Shown here: positions 48,143 to 59,900 of the stretch, piece by piece
Layout: each line of letters opens with the position of its first letter
Numbering within the stretch: position 1 is the first letter of the stretch
Assembly: GCA_012932295.1 (NCBI GenBank)
Contig: JAAONU010000019.1
Coordinates: 24,375,908 to 24,439,907, forward strand
Direction of reading: 5' to 3'
Length of the DNA stretch: 64,000 nt
From: Cyclina sinensis
Taxonomy: Eukaryota > Mollusca > Bivalvia > Venerida > Veneridae
Position numbers and translations under genes: made by a program
Notes under the pieces: generated by a model
What the model was told of the DNA's origin: nothing
The model's input: only the letters and a program-made list of their open reading frames with translations
Databases searched by the model: none

Positions 48143-49055
48143 ATAGTCTGACTGAGATTTCAAACTTGCTGTGTACTTTTATGCAGTGAGTAGAATTGCA
48201 GTGCATTAGAACCATAACTTTACCTCGTCCCATTTTTGTTTTATCTCCACTCTTGAATTTTTTGGTCGGAGCATAACTTTGAAGTGAATTGATGTAAAGT
48301 TTAACACAAAGATAGCTGGCGACAAGGAGAAGAGTACTGCCTAAGAAGCATAACTCTACACTAACCTGCTTTTGAGTAATCTTCACTTCTTTAATTTCTA
48401 TGATGAATTTTGACCCGGAGCATAACTTGAACACTATGATAGGCATTGTCTTGAAACTGAAGAGAAAGATAGATGGTAAGAAGTAGACGTGCAGTGCTTA
48501 AGAACCATAACTCTTCCTTGTCCCGTTATTGAATAATTTTATTGGAGCATATCTTTTAAACTGTTAAGTGAAATGATGTGAAACTTAAAATGAAGATAGC
48601 TGGCGACAAGGAAAAGTGCAGTGCTCAGGAAGCAGTGTTCAAAAATGGGACAAAATAGATGTTTGGTTCTTGTGCATTGCACTTCTACCCATTGCAAGAG
48701 AATTGCCCAGCAAGCCTGAAGTCAGTCAGCCAGTTAGCAACAAAGTAATGGTACGGACAAAGTCTGGACGCCGCCCGCCCGCCATGGGTATTCCAGAAAG
48801 ACGGGCGTATAAAAAAGGTAAGAGTGATTTCAATAGTTTATTTCTCCAAAACTACCCCGTTTTCAGAATAATATATAGATAAAAAATAGATAAAAATAAT
48901 AATAGACCGACCGGGCTGGCTGATTGGCTAGCTGGCTGGAATATTGAAGGACGGCAACAGTATTGGTCTGTTCTAATGAAAAACCAAAAGCTATTAGGAA
49001 GTATGAGGTAAATTTTTTAAAGCTGTACAACCTCTGACAACTGCGTCGATTCGAT

Positions 49056-49122
49056 TCTTTGGGTCAGTGGTTAGAGTGTTGACGTGTCACGCGGGAGATC
49101 GGAGTTCGAGTCCCGCTCTGGG
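49056..49122 (+). pseudogene. tRNA-Asp-like fragment or SINE head
   Basis: GGGTCAGTGGTTAGAG (A box) is followed by GTGTCACGCGGGAGATCGGA and AGTTCGAGTCCC (B box). The GTCACGCGGGAGA stretch resembles the anticodon arm of tRNA-Asp(GTC). The acceptor and T stems do not pair, so it is a pseudogene or the head of a SINE. Confidence 0.6.
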
Positions 49123-50573
49123 TTGTGTATTTTAAGATGTATCTTTCTGTTACGGACTCTCGTGTTCGTAAGACAATTCGGAGTTGTTTCTTTTATATAG
49201 AACATCATTTTGTAAGCTCTTGACGCTTTATAAATGCTTCACTTTGATTTGGTCGTAAGACATATCTAAATACATGTGTAATATTATAGCACTATATTTT
49301 GTTATTTTAAAGAATCGCTTATCAATTTCGCCCTTTAATATACATAAACGTTTTTACTTCCTCTTTTTGCTTTTTGCGAAACTGTGAAAACAATCATGTG
49401 ACTGAAACGGCTGTTTGAATAAACCTAGGTTAACTCATGTGACTAGTACATGTATATTCATCGTTTGATTTTCAAGGACAGGACGTTTACTCTATATCTT
49501 AACTTTGTGTTACATTTATATGCTACGTTTAAACATGGAGTAATATTTCGACTTAAAATGGGAAACTGTTGTGGAAACGAGGTTCGTATTATCGTATCAT
49601 CTTATGAGTGTGCGTGGCACAAATATATCCCATATAAATCAGGATGATTCGAAATATTATCTACCTGAGAAAAATTATGACAGCCGATTAGTATTTCGTA
49701 AGTTGACAACAGTATGAATCACCCTCACCGTCATGTTAAATTTACTTTGTTTTTTTTTAACAGTGATGATGGTGATTTTGTTAATGATGATATTGATGAT
49801 TACGATGATGGTTATTGATTCTTGACATTGTGGTCTTTTTGTGTTGCCCCCCCCCCCCCCAAAAAAAAAGCCGATATTTTATAGAGATGTTGCATTTGAT
49901 AATGATGGTGATGAAGATGCATGTGATGATAATGATCACATGTTCATCACTGGGAGTTAGGAGTCCGGGACTTTAAAAAGATAAGTATAGTGGTCCTCTT
50001 TTCAGCTGATTTTTGAAATGACAGGGTGATTTTAAGACCCACTGTTCTTCTTCTGTAACTTTTTCTTGCCTTACTTTCGCTTTTCACAACTAACCTGGTA
50101 TATTTTATAACCTATTTGTTCATAATAGATACTAGATATCGTTCTATGTGACTTACATGTGTATAGTTAAATTCATCAAGATAAATTTTCATAACAAACA
50201 GATAAAAAGAGTTTAGATTTATATTCGGGGTTTTTATGGCTTACGCTTTGAAAATAAACATAAATTAATTGTTTTGATTATTTTATATATTTTTTTATTC
50301 ATTTAATTTTTTTTTATTAATTTATATACATTTTTATTTATATATTTGATTGTTTTTTCTGGTACCCCGGTTTTCTGTGTGGTGTGTATGGTTAATATGA
50401 AACAATTTTCCACAATGCATAATATACTTTGGCTTTGGATATAGTAAAAATAAATCTTTAAAGCGGCTGGCGCACAGAATATAGCTTTTTTTCTTGAAAA
50501 TTAAAGAAAAGTTAACGTACTGTGGAAAAGACAAAATTTTATACTTCTATACACCATGAACACTGAAAAAATA

Positions 50574-50645
50574 CAGGATTCGAATGCATGCCTTTCCGGT
50601 CAGTAAAATTAAAGGCAGCGAACTAACCACTCAGTCACAGAAGTT
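50574..50645 (-). pseudogene. tRNA-derived fragment, minus strand
   Basis: On the minus strand TGACTGAGTGGTTAGTTCGC supplies an A box and GCATTCGAATCC a B box about 40 nt later. Pairing is poor and no SINE body is recognised. Confidence 0.5.
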
Positions 50646-51053
50646 ACTATTACCTTTCAAAATTAACAATACAAACAAGGTATTTTACCCCATGACTAAA
50701 GGGGTAATTTTTTACAGATAAAAGTGTATAAAACTTTATATTATGTTGTTTTTCTTTAACTAAAAATGAGACAGTTACTTATCTTATATATGTTCTTGAC
50801 ATTTACCACCAGAATTTCTATATGTATAAACATTTTCATTTTATGCATCGTCGGCCTAGCTCTGCGTCAGTCGCTGTATAAGCAAGTTAGTCAACATAGG
50901 CAGTAAAACTTATTCATTCCTCGCAGTCTGAAACTAAATGCATGAAATAATGATGTAATGTATGCGACAACTAAATAGCTAGCAGACATTGCAGACATTG
51001 GTGTTACACAACTCACACTTTTACGCACTTTACAACGAGTCCGTCAACCATAA

Positions 51054-51603
51054 TCATAATATTCTTTGAATATAACAGGAAGAACGCCAACCATTGGTAA
51101 ATTCTAGAGCTGTCGGTGTCCGGTCAGCCACTCTATCCGATGGATCGTCTCCGATAATCGAGGCCCCAAAATCAGCTCGGCAGCATATTCCAGTAGAGAA
51201 GAAAGAATTTGGTAAGCAGCTGCAACCGTAATAAGGAATCTGTAGTGTATATAAATTTTCTAGGAAAGTTGTACCGGGAAATACATTATATGCCGGGACA
51301 ATCGTGACAACTCGTCCATTTTCGTAATTTTCCGTGAGATTTACCTGGTTGGAACGGGTCACATCCATTGTTCCAAATATGACAACGCCAGACTTTTATT
51401 TCAATGGAAATAATATATTTCAGAGAAACATTGTACACTGCAAGACCTTCCTCAACGTCCGCGAGATTTAAATAGTAGACAGCCTTGTATGAGGTCTGCA
51501 GTTCGTACACAATATAGTTACAGATGCTTGGGGTCTCGACTATTTTTTCTCCGTAAAGGTCCGCGTACTGTATACGTATCCTATAAATATACTTGTAGAC
51601 CCT
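51054..51603 (-). other. candidate coding fragment, unrecognised, frame-shifted
   Basis: Two overlapping minus-strand frames look protein-like when read in sequence. The first runs through DLYGEKIVETPSICNYIVYE and VWRCHIWNNGCDPFQP up to about 51,345. The second runs from about 51,345 through VNLTENYENGRVVTIVPAYN, IPYYGCSCLPNSFF and SIIGDDPSDRVADRTPTALE to a stop at 51,054. Joined by a one-base shift, or by an intron at CCAG|GTAAAT, they would give about 170-180 residues rich in Cys, Tyr and Asn. No family is recognised. It could be an exon of a gene lying head to head with the plus-strand gene at 51,699, or chance open frame. Confidence 0.3.
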
Positions 51604-51698
51604 AGCGTGAGCACAATGTTTTAAAGAGGTTATGTATTTAATCATTTTCATTGCATAAGCTAGATCAATTACGATATATTTGGAATCATACAGATACC

Positions 51699-53774
51699 AT
51701 GCAGGGAGGAAACATGAGTTACGGGACGAAGGACTTGGGGGCAGGGGCGGTTGGTGTGTGCAGTATGGACCAGACCCCAAATATCTGTGAATTGGGTACA
51801 ACTGTGAAAGGTACTCGTGAATACATGCCTCAATTAAACATACACTGCTTAATGATAAAATAATAACTCTTATATCTTATATTTTCCCAGAAACTTCAAT
51901 TGAACTGATATCCACCGTACAGTTACAAACAGTTCCTATAGCAACCATAGACAAAACATTCAAGGTAAGTCTTACTGTGACAGTCCTACAGGGATAGATT
52001 TAATGAAATCAACAAACAGCGTTTCTTTGACAATGTTATTTCAGCTAAGAATGGTACATATAACATACTTAAGGATTTCAAGAAATTCGATAAGTTAACT
52101 CTTTCTTCTTTTGATTTCTAAGGAACATGAAATCCACCTATTTTCTCCAAAACAAGCGATCTTTTTACTGAGAGAAAAGAATGGGTTTTTTGCTAAATTT
52201 AGGAGTACGTTTTCGGAGAAAAGTTAGGAAATGAAGGGATCTCTGGTAGACAGGTACACATATGTAGAAAATTGATTGAAAATTTCCTATTCGTAAAAAC
52301 TTTATTCCTAAACCAGTTCTTTACCGAGGTGAATATTATCTTCAAAAAGTTTTTTCTTCCTGTATCCTCTCTGAAAACCTATGGATCACACTGGTATACT
52401 GTAACTGTTATACATAATCGACCTCCAGATTTGTTTTCTTCCTGTTAAAAATTGAAACAAAAATATCAGCAAAGTCTCATCAAAACTTACATTTGTTTTG
52501 AAAAAGGAGAGACAGTTTCGTCGTTTTTTTTTCTTTTTGTTTTTTTTTTTGTTTTGTTCTTTTATTTGGAGAAACGTTGGGACAATAAAGGAATTAAGAA
52601 ACCAGAAGAAAAAAATAATGCCCTCTGTAAAGTGTCTCAGTCAGTTCTCGTTTCGTTAATTTATTTCAGGACCTTGGAAAGTTGTATAATGAAGTCATTG
52701 ACAATTTTCGGTCATTGGAAACTGAGACACACAAATTTAAGGAATATTTTGTGGCAGAGACCTCTGGGATACCAGTATTGTCAACATGTGTTGTGATACT
52801 TCGAAAAAGAGCAGGTAATCACTTTGTTTTTCCTGCCAAGTTTCAAATAATGCTGCAACGAGATATAGGTTACATAAATCTACTTGAGTTGATTATATCA
52901 TTCAAATGTACATGAACTGGTTGTTACGCCTTCGTTTTTTACCTTTAAAAGATGTAAATCTCACAACATGATGTCTGAATTTTAGACTGTTCGTTTAAAA
53001 AAATAATTATAATTTATGTCTTTTTTGAACTGTCCGCTTAGAACTCCAGTATCACATGCTACGGACGTAGTCACTTCCGTCAAGTTTGAAAGGCATCTAA
53101 AGGCACTTTTAAGTGATGAGGTGTGGAACGACTGATATCAGTTTAACAATAGGCAATCCATTACATAACTAAATGATTCTTTGACGTCACTTCTTCAGAC
53201 TTGGTGGGGATAATCATTATTATGGGTGCAATATTCCGACAGAAATTTTTAATGCTACATAGATTTAGTTTTTGCCTTTTAACGACTAATTGTTTGCTTT
53301 ATTACACATTTTCAGAAGACAGTCTTAGAGTTTTGGTATTTTGAGACATTCATTTGTACATTCACAGGTAACACAGTAATTAATATAGAAAGGAAATCAA
53401 AAAACTTTATTGAAGTGAAATTCGACGCCAAAGAAATTGCTAAAGCGTGTGAAGGGAACCCAGAAAATGTTATTCGGCCTCTAGAGCATTTCGCAAACGC
53501 GTGTCGACATATTCGAAATGTGCTGTCCCATGCCCCGCAAGTCGAACAAAACGTGAAAATTATCCTACAAGATGAGGACAACCTGAAGAAAGAGATAATG
53601 AAAGCAGATATGACTACAACAGAAATACAACAGGGCATTAAAATCTTTCTAGACAATGTGTCGAAGCTGCGTACAGTTGCTGCTGGAACTGACACAATTA
53701 AACGCGATGTAGAGAAGAAATTTAAAGAGTTTTCCAAAGCTAGTGAAGGATTTTTCCTGGAAAATGACTCGTGA
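51699..53774 (+). CDS. four-exon gene, 245-residue helical protein of unknown function
   Basis: The exons are 51,699-51,810, 51,891-51,964, 52,670-52,814 and 53,368-53,774 (TGA). All introns are GT-AG (donors GTACTC, GTAAGT, GTAATC; acceptors TTCCCAG, TATTTCAG, ATTCACAG), and the phases agree at each junction (1, 0, 1), giving 245 residues without a stop. Start: MQGGNMSYGTKDLGAG. Middle: TSIELISTVQLQTVPIATID and KLYNEVIDNFRSLETETHKF. The last exon gives 135 residues that look almost entirely helical and charged (HFANACRHIRNVLSHAPQ, LKKEIMKADMTTTEIQQGI, KKFKEFSKASEGFF). There is no signal peptide and no membrane segment, so it is probably intracellular. I do not recognise a family. An upstream non-coding exon is possible. 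AATAAA-type signals lie near 54,240-54,265. Confidence 0.78.
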
Positions 53775-56700
53775 TTGCTTTAAAATTACATAAATCCCTT
53801 TTTACACCTTTTCTATATTTTCTTATTTCTATTTATTGTTGTAGTGTACACTGGCATGACGAAATTGTTATTATATTAAAAAAACTTTTCAGTTTACAAA
53901 TGCCGTTAGAATAACTCGTGGTTGTGTGTTCTTATGCAAAAATTCTTCAACTACTATTCGTTACTATGAAGAGTTACTTCCCTTATATTAAGTAAAATAA
54001 TAGGCTGTAATACAGTACATGAAAACTTTATGTGTATTTAAATACCGTTTCTTTTATCTATGCCTTTTACAAAGATCTTTTAACATTTAACACTTAAAAT
54101 GGTTGATTTGTGGTTAAATTTTGAAAATTTAGGAATTTTCATTCTAACTATGGACTCTTCTATCTTTCCAGATATCCATCAAAGAACTATAATGCACAAT
54201 AGATACAGAATGATTTTACTCTAACAAATATAGAATTGAAATAAAAGTATGATTAAATAAATAAAAAGCTTTGCTCCAATTACATAAAACTAATATATTC
54301 TAAGTATAATAAGCAGTAATATCTAGGAAGTTGTTAGTGTTTGATGTTAGTATTGTGATTATGTGAACACACCTCCTTTAGACGAAATGATACTTTTTGT
54401 TATTCTTATGCTCCCACTTGAAAAGTAAGAGGCATACAGCATTGCTGCTGTCCATATGTGTGGGATCTTATCATTTTGTCAGATTGATAACTGGAAATCA
54501 CTTTTGCCTTGGTAAATTGAAATTCGTAGATTTGAGCATGACCAACAGAAGACCGGGTGGATTTTAAGGTCGTCAAGTCAAAAGTGGCTGCCTGTGTAAA
54601 ATCTTTGTCTGATCAATATCCGATGTTTTTTTTTTTTATTTTGAGGTCTCCAGGTCAAAGGTTACAGAGGCCTCCAATGTAAAATCTTTGTTTGGTTAGT
54701 AACTGGCAAATGTTTGAAAAGGAGGCAAAAAGCATAACTGCTGTCAGTATAGCGTTCTGTCATTTTGTTTGATTATAAGTGGCAACACTTAGGCCTAGGT
54801 ACACTAAACTTGGTACAGACATAGGACATGACCAGAAGATTATCCCTTTTGATTCTGACGTCAGGGGGTCAAAGGTCAAAATCAGTGGTGGCCTGAATAA
54901 AATCCTTGCTTTTTTTATGTTTATATTTTTTTCTGTTAAGCTAATCATCTATCTAACATTACCTTTACTTCATTGTGACATGTGAACTTCTCCACACAGT
55001 TAAATTTTCACCCTGCTTAATAGTGGAGACATCAGTGCCCCGTTCTAGTTGAAAATAAACATTCTGCTAAGCTTGTTTCTAATACTATTATGCAATATTT
55101 ATTCATTTCTTGTTTTATTCTGTACTGTGTTAATTAAATAATCTGAAATAAAATTTGAACAAGAATTTTTATGGCATATTAAGTTTTTATTGAAATCTTG
55201 TTGCTTACAAATAAAAACATGTAAACACAATGTGCATATATTAAATGATTCACAGCAATAAATCTCACTGTTTCTCACTTTTAGTGAAAGGAAGAAAAAC
55301 TGTCCAAAGCTAACATTATAGGCTGTCAAACCCTTCCGACAAAACATAAGTGGCTAAGGTCTAATATTTAGAATTTGATAGAAATCTTTAAGATGTCTAA
55401 GGACAAAAATGTGAAAGTTGAAAGGGGCAATATTTCAACATTTTGGAATTTCAGGGCAATATTTCAGACATAATAGTGCAAAAATTTGCATCTTTATAGC
55501 AATTTCAGAAATTTTAGGGCTAAATTTTGGAACTTCTATAGCAAGATTTAAGAAATTTTAGGGCTCATATCTGTAATTTTAAAAATAAATACTGGCCCTC
55601 AAGGAAAATAGGCTAACCTTTGCATATGTAACACAATAGTAACTCATAAATAATGTTTTAATGGCAGAGATGTCTACCAGTGCTCCATGGTCCACAGCTA
55701 AATAAAACTAAATAAAAACATATTCAGAGTTGCAAGTATGTTTGAAAAACGGAATTTATGAGAAAAACACATGAACCACATTTTAAAGAATTTCCTTTGA
55801 TTTTTTTCATTTTTCAGTTTCAGTTTCAGAAATGATAATAGGATTTTTTAGGAATTTTAAACACACTGGACAGCCTGTATCATAACTTGTACAGTAGATT
55901 TTAAAGACATTACACAACCCTATAAATGTGAGTGGTGAAAAAAAAAATCTTTTGTGACTTGAACAATTAACATTGCCAGCAATGTTCTGTATGGTACAAC
56001 AGTAGTTCTATTCCAGAACTTGATAACTTCACATCAAAATGTAACACCAATAAAACATCAAACCAGTACCTGTATGACCTTATGGCCTAAGTATTGTAAA
56101 GAGTATAAGATGGAAAACCAGTATCTATGCTTTGATAGCTAAAGCAAATCAAACGTTTCTGTTTCAATTAAGTATCAATAAAATTGACATTTTCTCTAAT
56201 TTTCTTACCTAGAAAAATCATTTTAAAAACATTTTCAAAGCAACCTCTGTTGCTTTGGATTGTGATTTGTTTTTAAGTATTGAGACATATTGTTAACTAT
56301 GAGATCATGTCTGGAGGAGTATTCATTTATATTTTCTACAAACTCTGAAAATATTAAAAACAAAAGCCAAAGTTTCGAAGCAGATTAACACAAATGCATT
56401 TCCTTTGACATGAATTGAACTTATAAAACAGTGGAACTATTTCTCTGTCAAGTTTTGAAAAAAAAATAATTGCTGGTGAATATCAGAAGATACAGCTGAT
56501 ACTGGTCATTTGTATTAATTCAAATATACTTTTGTAGCATCTATCACTTCTATTTCTACTCAGCCTTCATAATGTCACAATGAATAGTACTTAAAATCCC
56601 CCCTGAAACTAAAATGATGTACCATGTTTACAATGTTTCACAACATAGTAAAGCCACCAAACTTAGATATGAGTTTTAGGGGCAGAGATGCCTTTTTCTT

Positions 56701-56935
56701 ATAAAACATATGCCTCACTTAGTAGCACCCACAGTTCAAACAATATAGGTATGGCTTTATGTCTTGCAAACGTTCTTTAAACTATGTGGACATATGTTCA
56801 CTGGGTCCCTTTCTCATGTTGTCAAAGATTTTGGTTTCCCCTTATTCAACCAAAGACCTCTGCATAATTTTCCATAATTCTGTTTTAACTTTCTTATCTC
56901 TGACTTGGACAAAATTACAAAATGTAGACCATAAA
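53775..56935. other. intergenic region between the four-exon gene and SUPT4H1
   Basis: About 54,400-54,900 contains GGTCAAAGGT-type sequence related to the 144 bp repeats at 18.8-19.7 kb. Around 55,400-55,570 there is a loose GGGCAATATTTCA / GGGCTAAATTTTGG repetition. The rest is AT-rich. A plus-strand frame at 54,779 falls in the repeat and is not a gene. Confidence 0.6.
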
Positions 56936-59900
56936 CTATTGGTAGTTTTTCAGTGAAACATCTCTAGGTCTGTATGGAATTCCTTTATTCTTAAGACTTC
57001 TTACTATTCCTGGTGGTAGTCGGCCAGTGACTGAGAGAGCATAACACCCCTTCACAAACCTCTCTGAAACAGATATAAACATATCTTATCGTGCAAATAA
57101 TTCTTACAAATTAAAATAAACACAGATGATAACAAGAAACATTGTAACCAAATTTGAGCCAAATTCAGGTTACTCTGCTTGTCAATATGTCTTCCCATAT
57201 AAGTTTAAAAAGTTTCAGTTGAAAACCCTAAAGGTGATAGGCCAGGCTTGAAATGACTAGAATAGCTTCTTGTAAGACTTAATCGAGAAACTTTATTTCA
57301 AGTTTGATTACTACATACAACAGAATCAGGGTTAATTTATGTAATAACAATACAAAATAGTCACAGTCTATATACTTGTATATACATGCAGTTTATTCCA
57401 ATAGCCCTGACTTAAAAATCAACAAATTTTAGGACACATTCAAAAAAAATTTTTTTTTCATTTTAATGTAGAAATGATCATTTTTATGAAAAGATTGTGA
57501 TATCCAATTAGGATTATCATTGGTTATTTAACATTTTGAAAAGTGCTGATTTGCCATGTGATAAAACAGAGTATTCCATTGGCTCATAAAAAGGGGTTTC
57601 TAATCTGTGGTATTTTAGGTCTTTGGTTGAAAGTTTGAAGTTTTTACTCTTAATGTGATTTTACATGTAGGTCTTTGGTGGAAAGTTGATACTCTTAATG
57701 TACACCTAACAACTTTAGTCAAGCTGAAAGTGAGTGAATTCCATGCCAACTTCAATAACAACACTTGATTTCACACATACCTATTCTCTGCCATTTGGCT
57801 ACCCAGCTATCTTCAGGACCCATCATTGCAACAATCCTGTAATAGTGAATAAAAGAAAAATATGGTATTTAAAAATGTTATCTTTTGTCTGTCCATACCT
57901 TAGAATTGTGAAACCAAAATTTTCCCTAATTTTTAAAGTATTTTAGAGATAAAACACAAACATTTGCATGCTAAGGTTTGATTACTAGTAAAGAAAGGGC
58001 TTCAATAAATTATTTCTATGTTCTTTCTTTGATAATGAGTAAAACCTATTTCATCTTTTTCTTCATTGACAAGTGACATTTTCTTGAATTAGCTTTAATC
58101 AATATTTATCAGTCTCAAGTCTGACACTATTCAAAGAGACCATGTGTTTAAGAGTGACATTTTCATTTACTGACTTACTATCTTAAGACACTTAACCCTG
58201 AACATGCTGAAATTTTGTAATGGATTTGCCCAGCTTTGAATTTGGAACAGTCCATTCAAAATTTCAGGGATTTCAATATTAAAATACAAAAATGGAGCTA
58301 CCAACAGTATAGAGCCTGGTCAGACTGCACGGATGTGCAGGCTGGCCTGGCTCTATACTGGTGGCAAAGGCTTCCGGTTCCAGCAGGTTAAGGGTTAAGA
58401 CACTTACAAAGCAAAGTAAGATACAACTTACTGAAACCTTCCTTGGCATTCCTTAGACAAAGTTTCCTTCAAAGGGAGAGTAATCATACTAATTCATCAA
58501 TGTGACATAATTATATTAAAGTAACATTTTGAAAATGAAAAAAAAAATCTCTGGTATGAGCAATTCATTTACAGTGACATCTAAATGTAAACATTTAAAC
58601 ATACTGGCTTACACAATCATCAACAGAGCACACCACTAGTTTCTAGCATGATGCATGCTCAGGTCACTAGAATAAGGACAGGCTAAGATTTTGACCTGGG
58701 TTTTAAGAAGAAAAGAACTGTAAGAGTTTTCTTACCCATCAAAGTTTGAACTTGTACACTCATAGACAGCATCTGTGTTGTTCTTCATGTGTAAATACTC
58801 ATCACAGTTGTCACACCCATCCATCTCAAACTGGTCAAATGTCTGAAAATAATGACAATATGTTATTTTTGCAATCAAGTTTAAAGAATAAGGCAATGGT
58901 AAATTTTAAATATTTAACCAAGGAAGTTATAGGAAGTGGATTTATCAATAAACTGTTTATTAAAGAACTACAAAGGTTAAATAAGAGGGTATAAAGGTAT
59001 GAATAATTAGTTCAAAAACTATATTTCAGAAGATAAAGAGTGACTGACTGAGGGGCCGGGTGGTTTTAATCACCCAACATTGCTGAGGGCAGATCAGTGG
59101 TCCCAAGATTATATATTATTATACTGGACATGTACTCCTGGGATTGCAAGTGGATCATTACTAGCTGTCTTCATGTCAAGGGCAAAACTCATTCACAAAT
59201 AAAAAGTCACCGTACATTACACACTAACTAGTAACTTTTTTTGTCAAATATTAACTTTTCTTTCACAGACAATATTGTGGATTGACATGTGTTGATGCTG
59301 GCAATTTCAGACATCAGTGTTTGCCAATAGCAATTTTGCAAGCAAATCTAAGAAAGTAAACACGTGTATTTTGTGTACTGGTATCACACCAACTAACTAG
59401 ACAATCAGACCTTTATTTCGTTTGGTTTGGTAGTCCTACAAATATGACATTGCTTTGAGATGTTTTAACTTCTTGGCAAAGTAATATCATATTGAAATTG
59501 CTCATTTTCCCATAGCATGTTCTGCAATAGTTCTGGCTTCCAAAACTTTATACGCCGCTTTTTAACATTTTGTTCCTTCATCTGATGCAGCATTAAAGTT
59601 TTGGATCAGACCTGTTACGAAACCTAACCAGAATAACACACATTTGTTTAACCTTGTTTTACTTCGCAAATACCCTTTTCGCAATCAAATCTTGTACATT
59701 ATTTGATAAAACAATTAATTAACATCATTTTTAATTTTATACCACTAATTTGACTTAAATTATTGAAATATTAATACATCCAATAAAATTGCCTATTTTG
59801 CCGAGAAACATCAATTTCAGCGACTTACAGTCAGCAGCTTCACGAGATCTCGTATAGCGCATGAACCGCTTAGAAAACAGACAGGACTATTTTTAGACTT

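Larger units (their letters stand above)
39770..48690. repeat. triplicated segment, unit 3 (about 8.9 kb)
   Basis: It is colinear with unit 2 from the spacer through B-box gene C and degenerate copy F, and it is interrupted by the TTAA-flanked transposon at 44,821-47,012. Homology ends near 48,690, shortly after TTCTTGTGCATTGCACTTCT. The distal part (the T-rich spacer and tRNA relic) is missing here. Confidence 0.88.
48690..51050. other. intergenic region beyond the triplication
   Basis: It holds an ATG frame MGNCCGNEVR at 49,558, a GAT/TGA-type microsatellite (49,760-49,940), a C-run followed by an A-run (49,847-49,869), tRNA-derived fragments and AT-rich sequence. No exon with supporting splice structure is seen. 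Confidence 0.6.

Noticed and set aside
49740..49940. acidic or histidine-type protein encoded by the GAT/TGA repeat
   Set aside because: It is a simple-sequence stretch with stops in the long frames and no splice support.
53312..53737. 141-residue minus-strand frame
   Set aside because: It is the exact antisense of exon 4 of the plus-strand gene, whose splice phases and codon pattern are much better.
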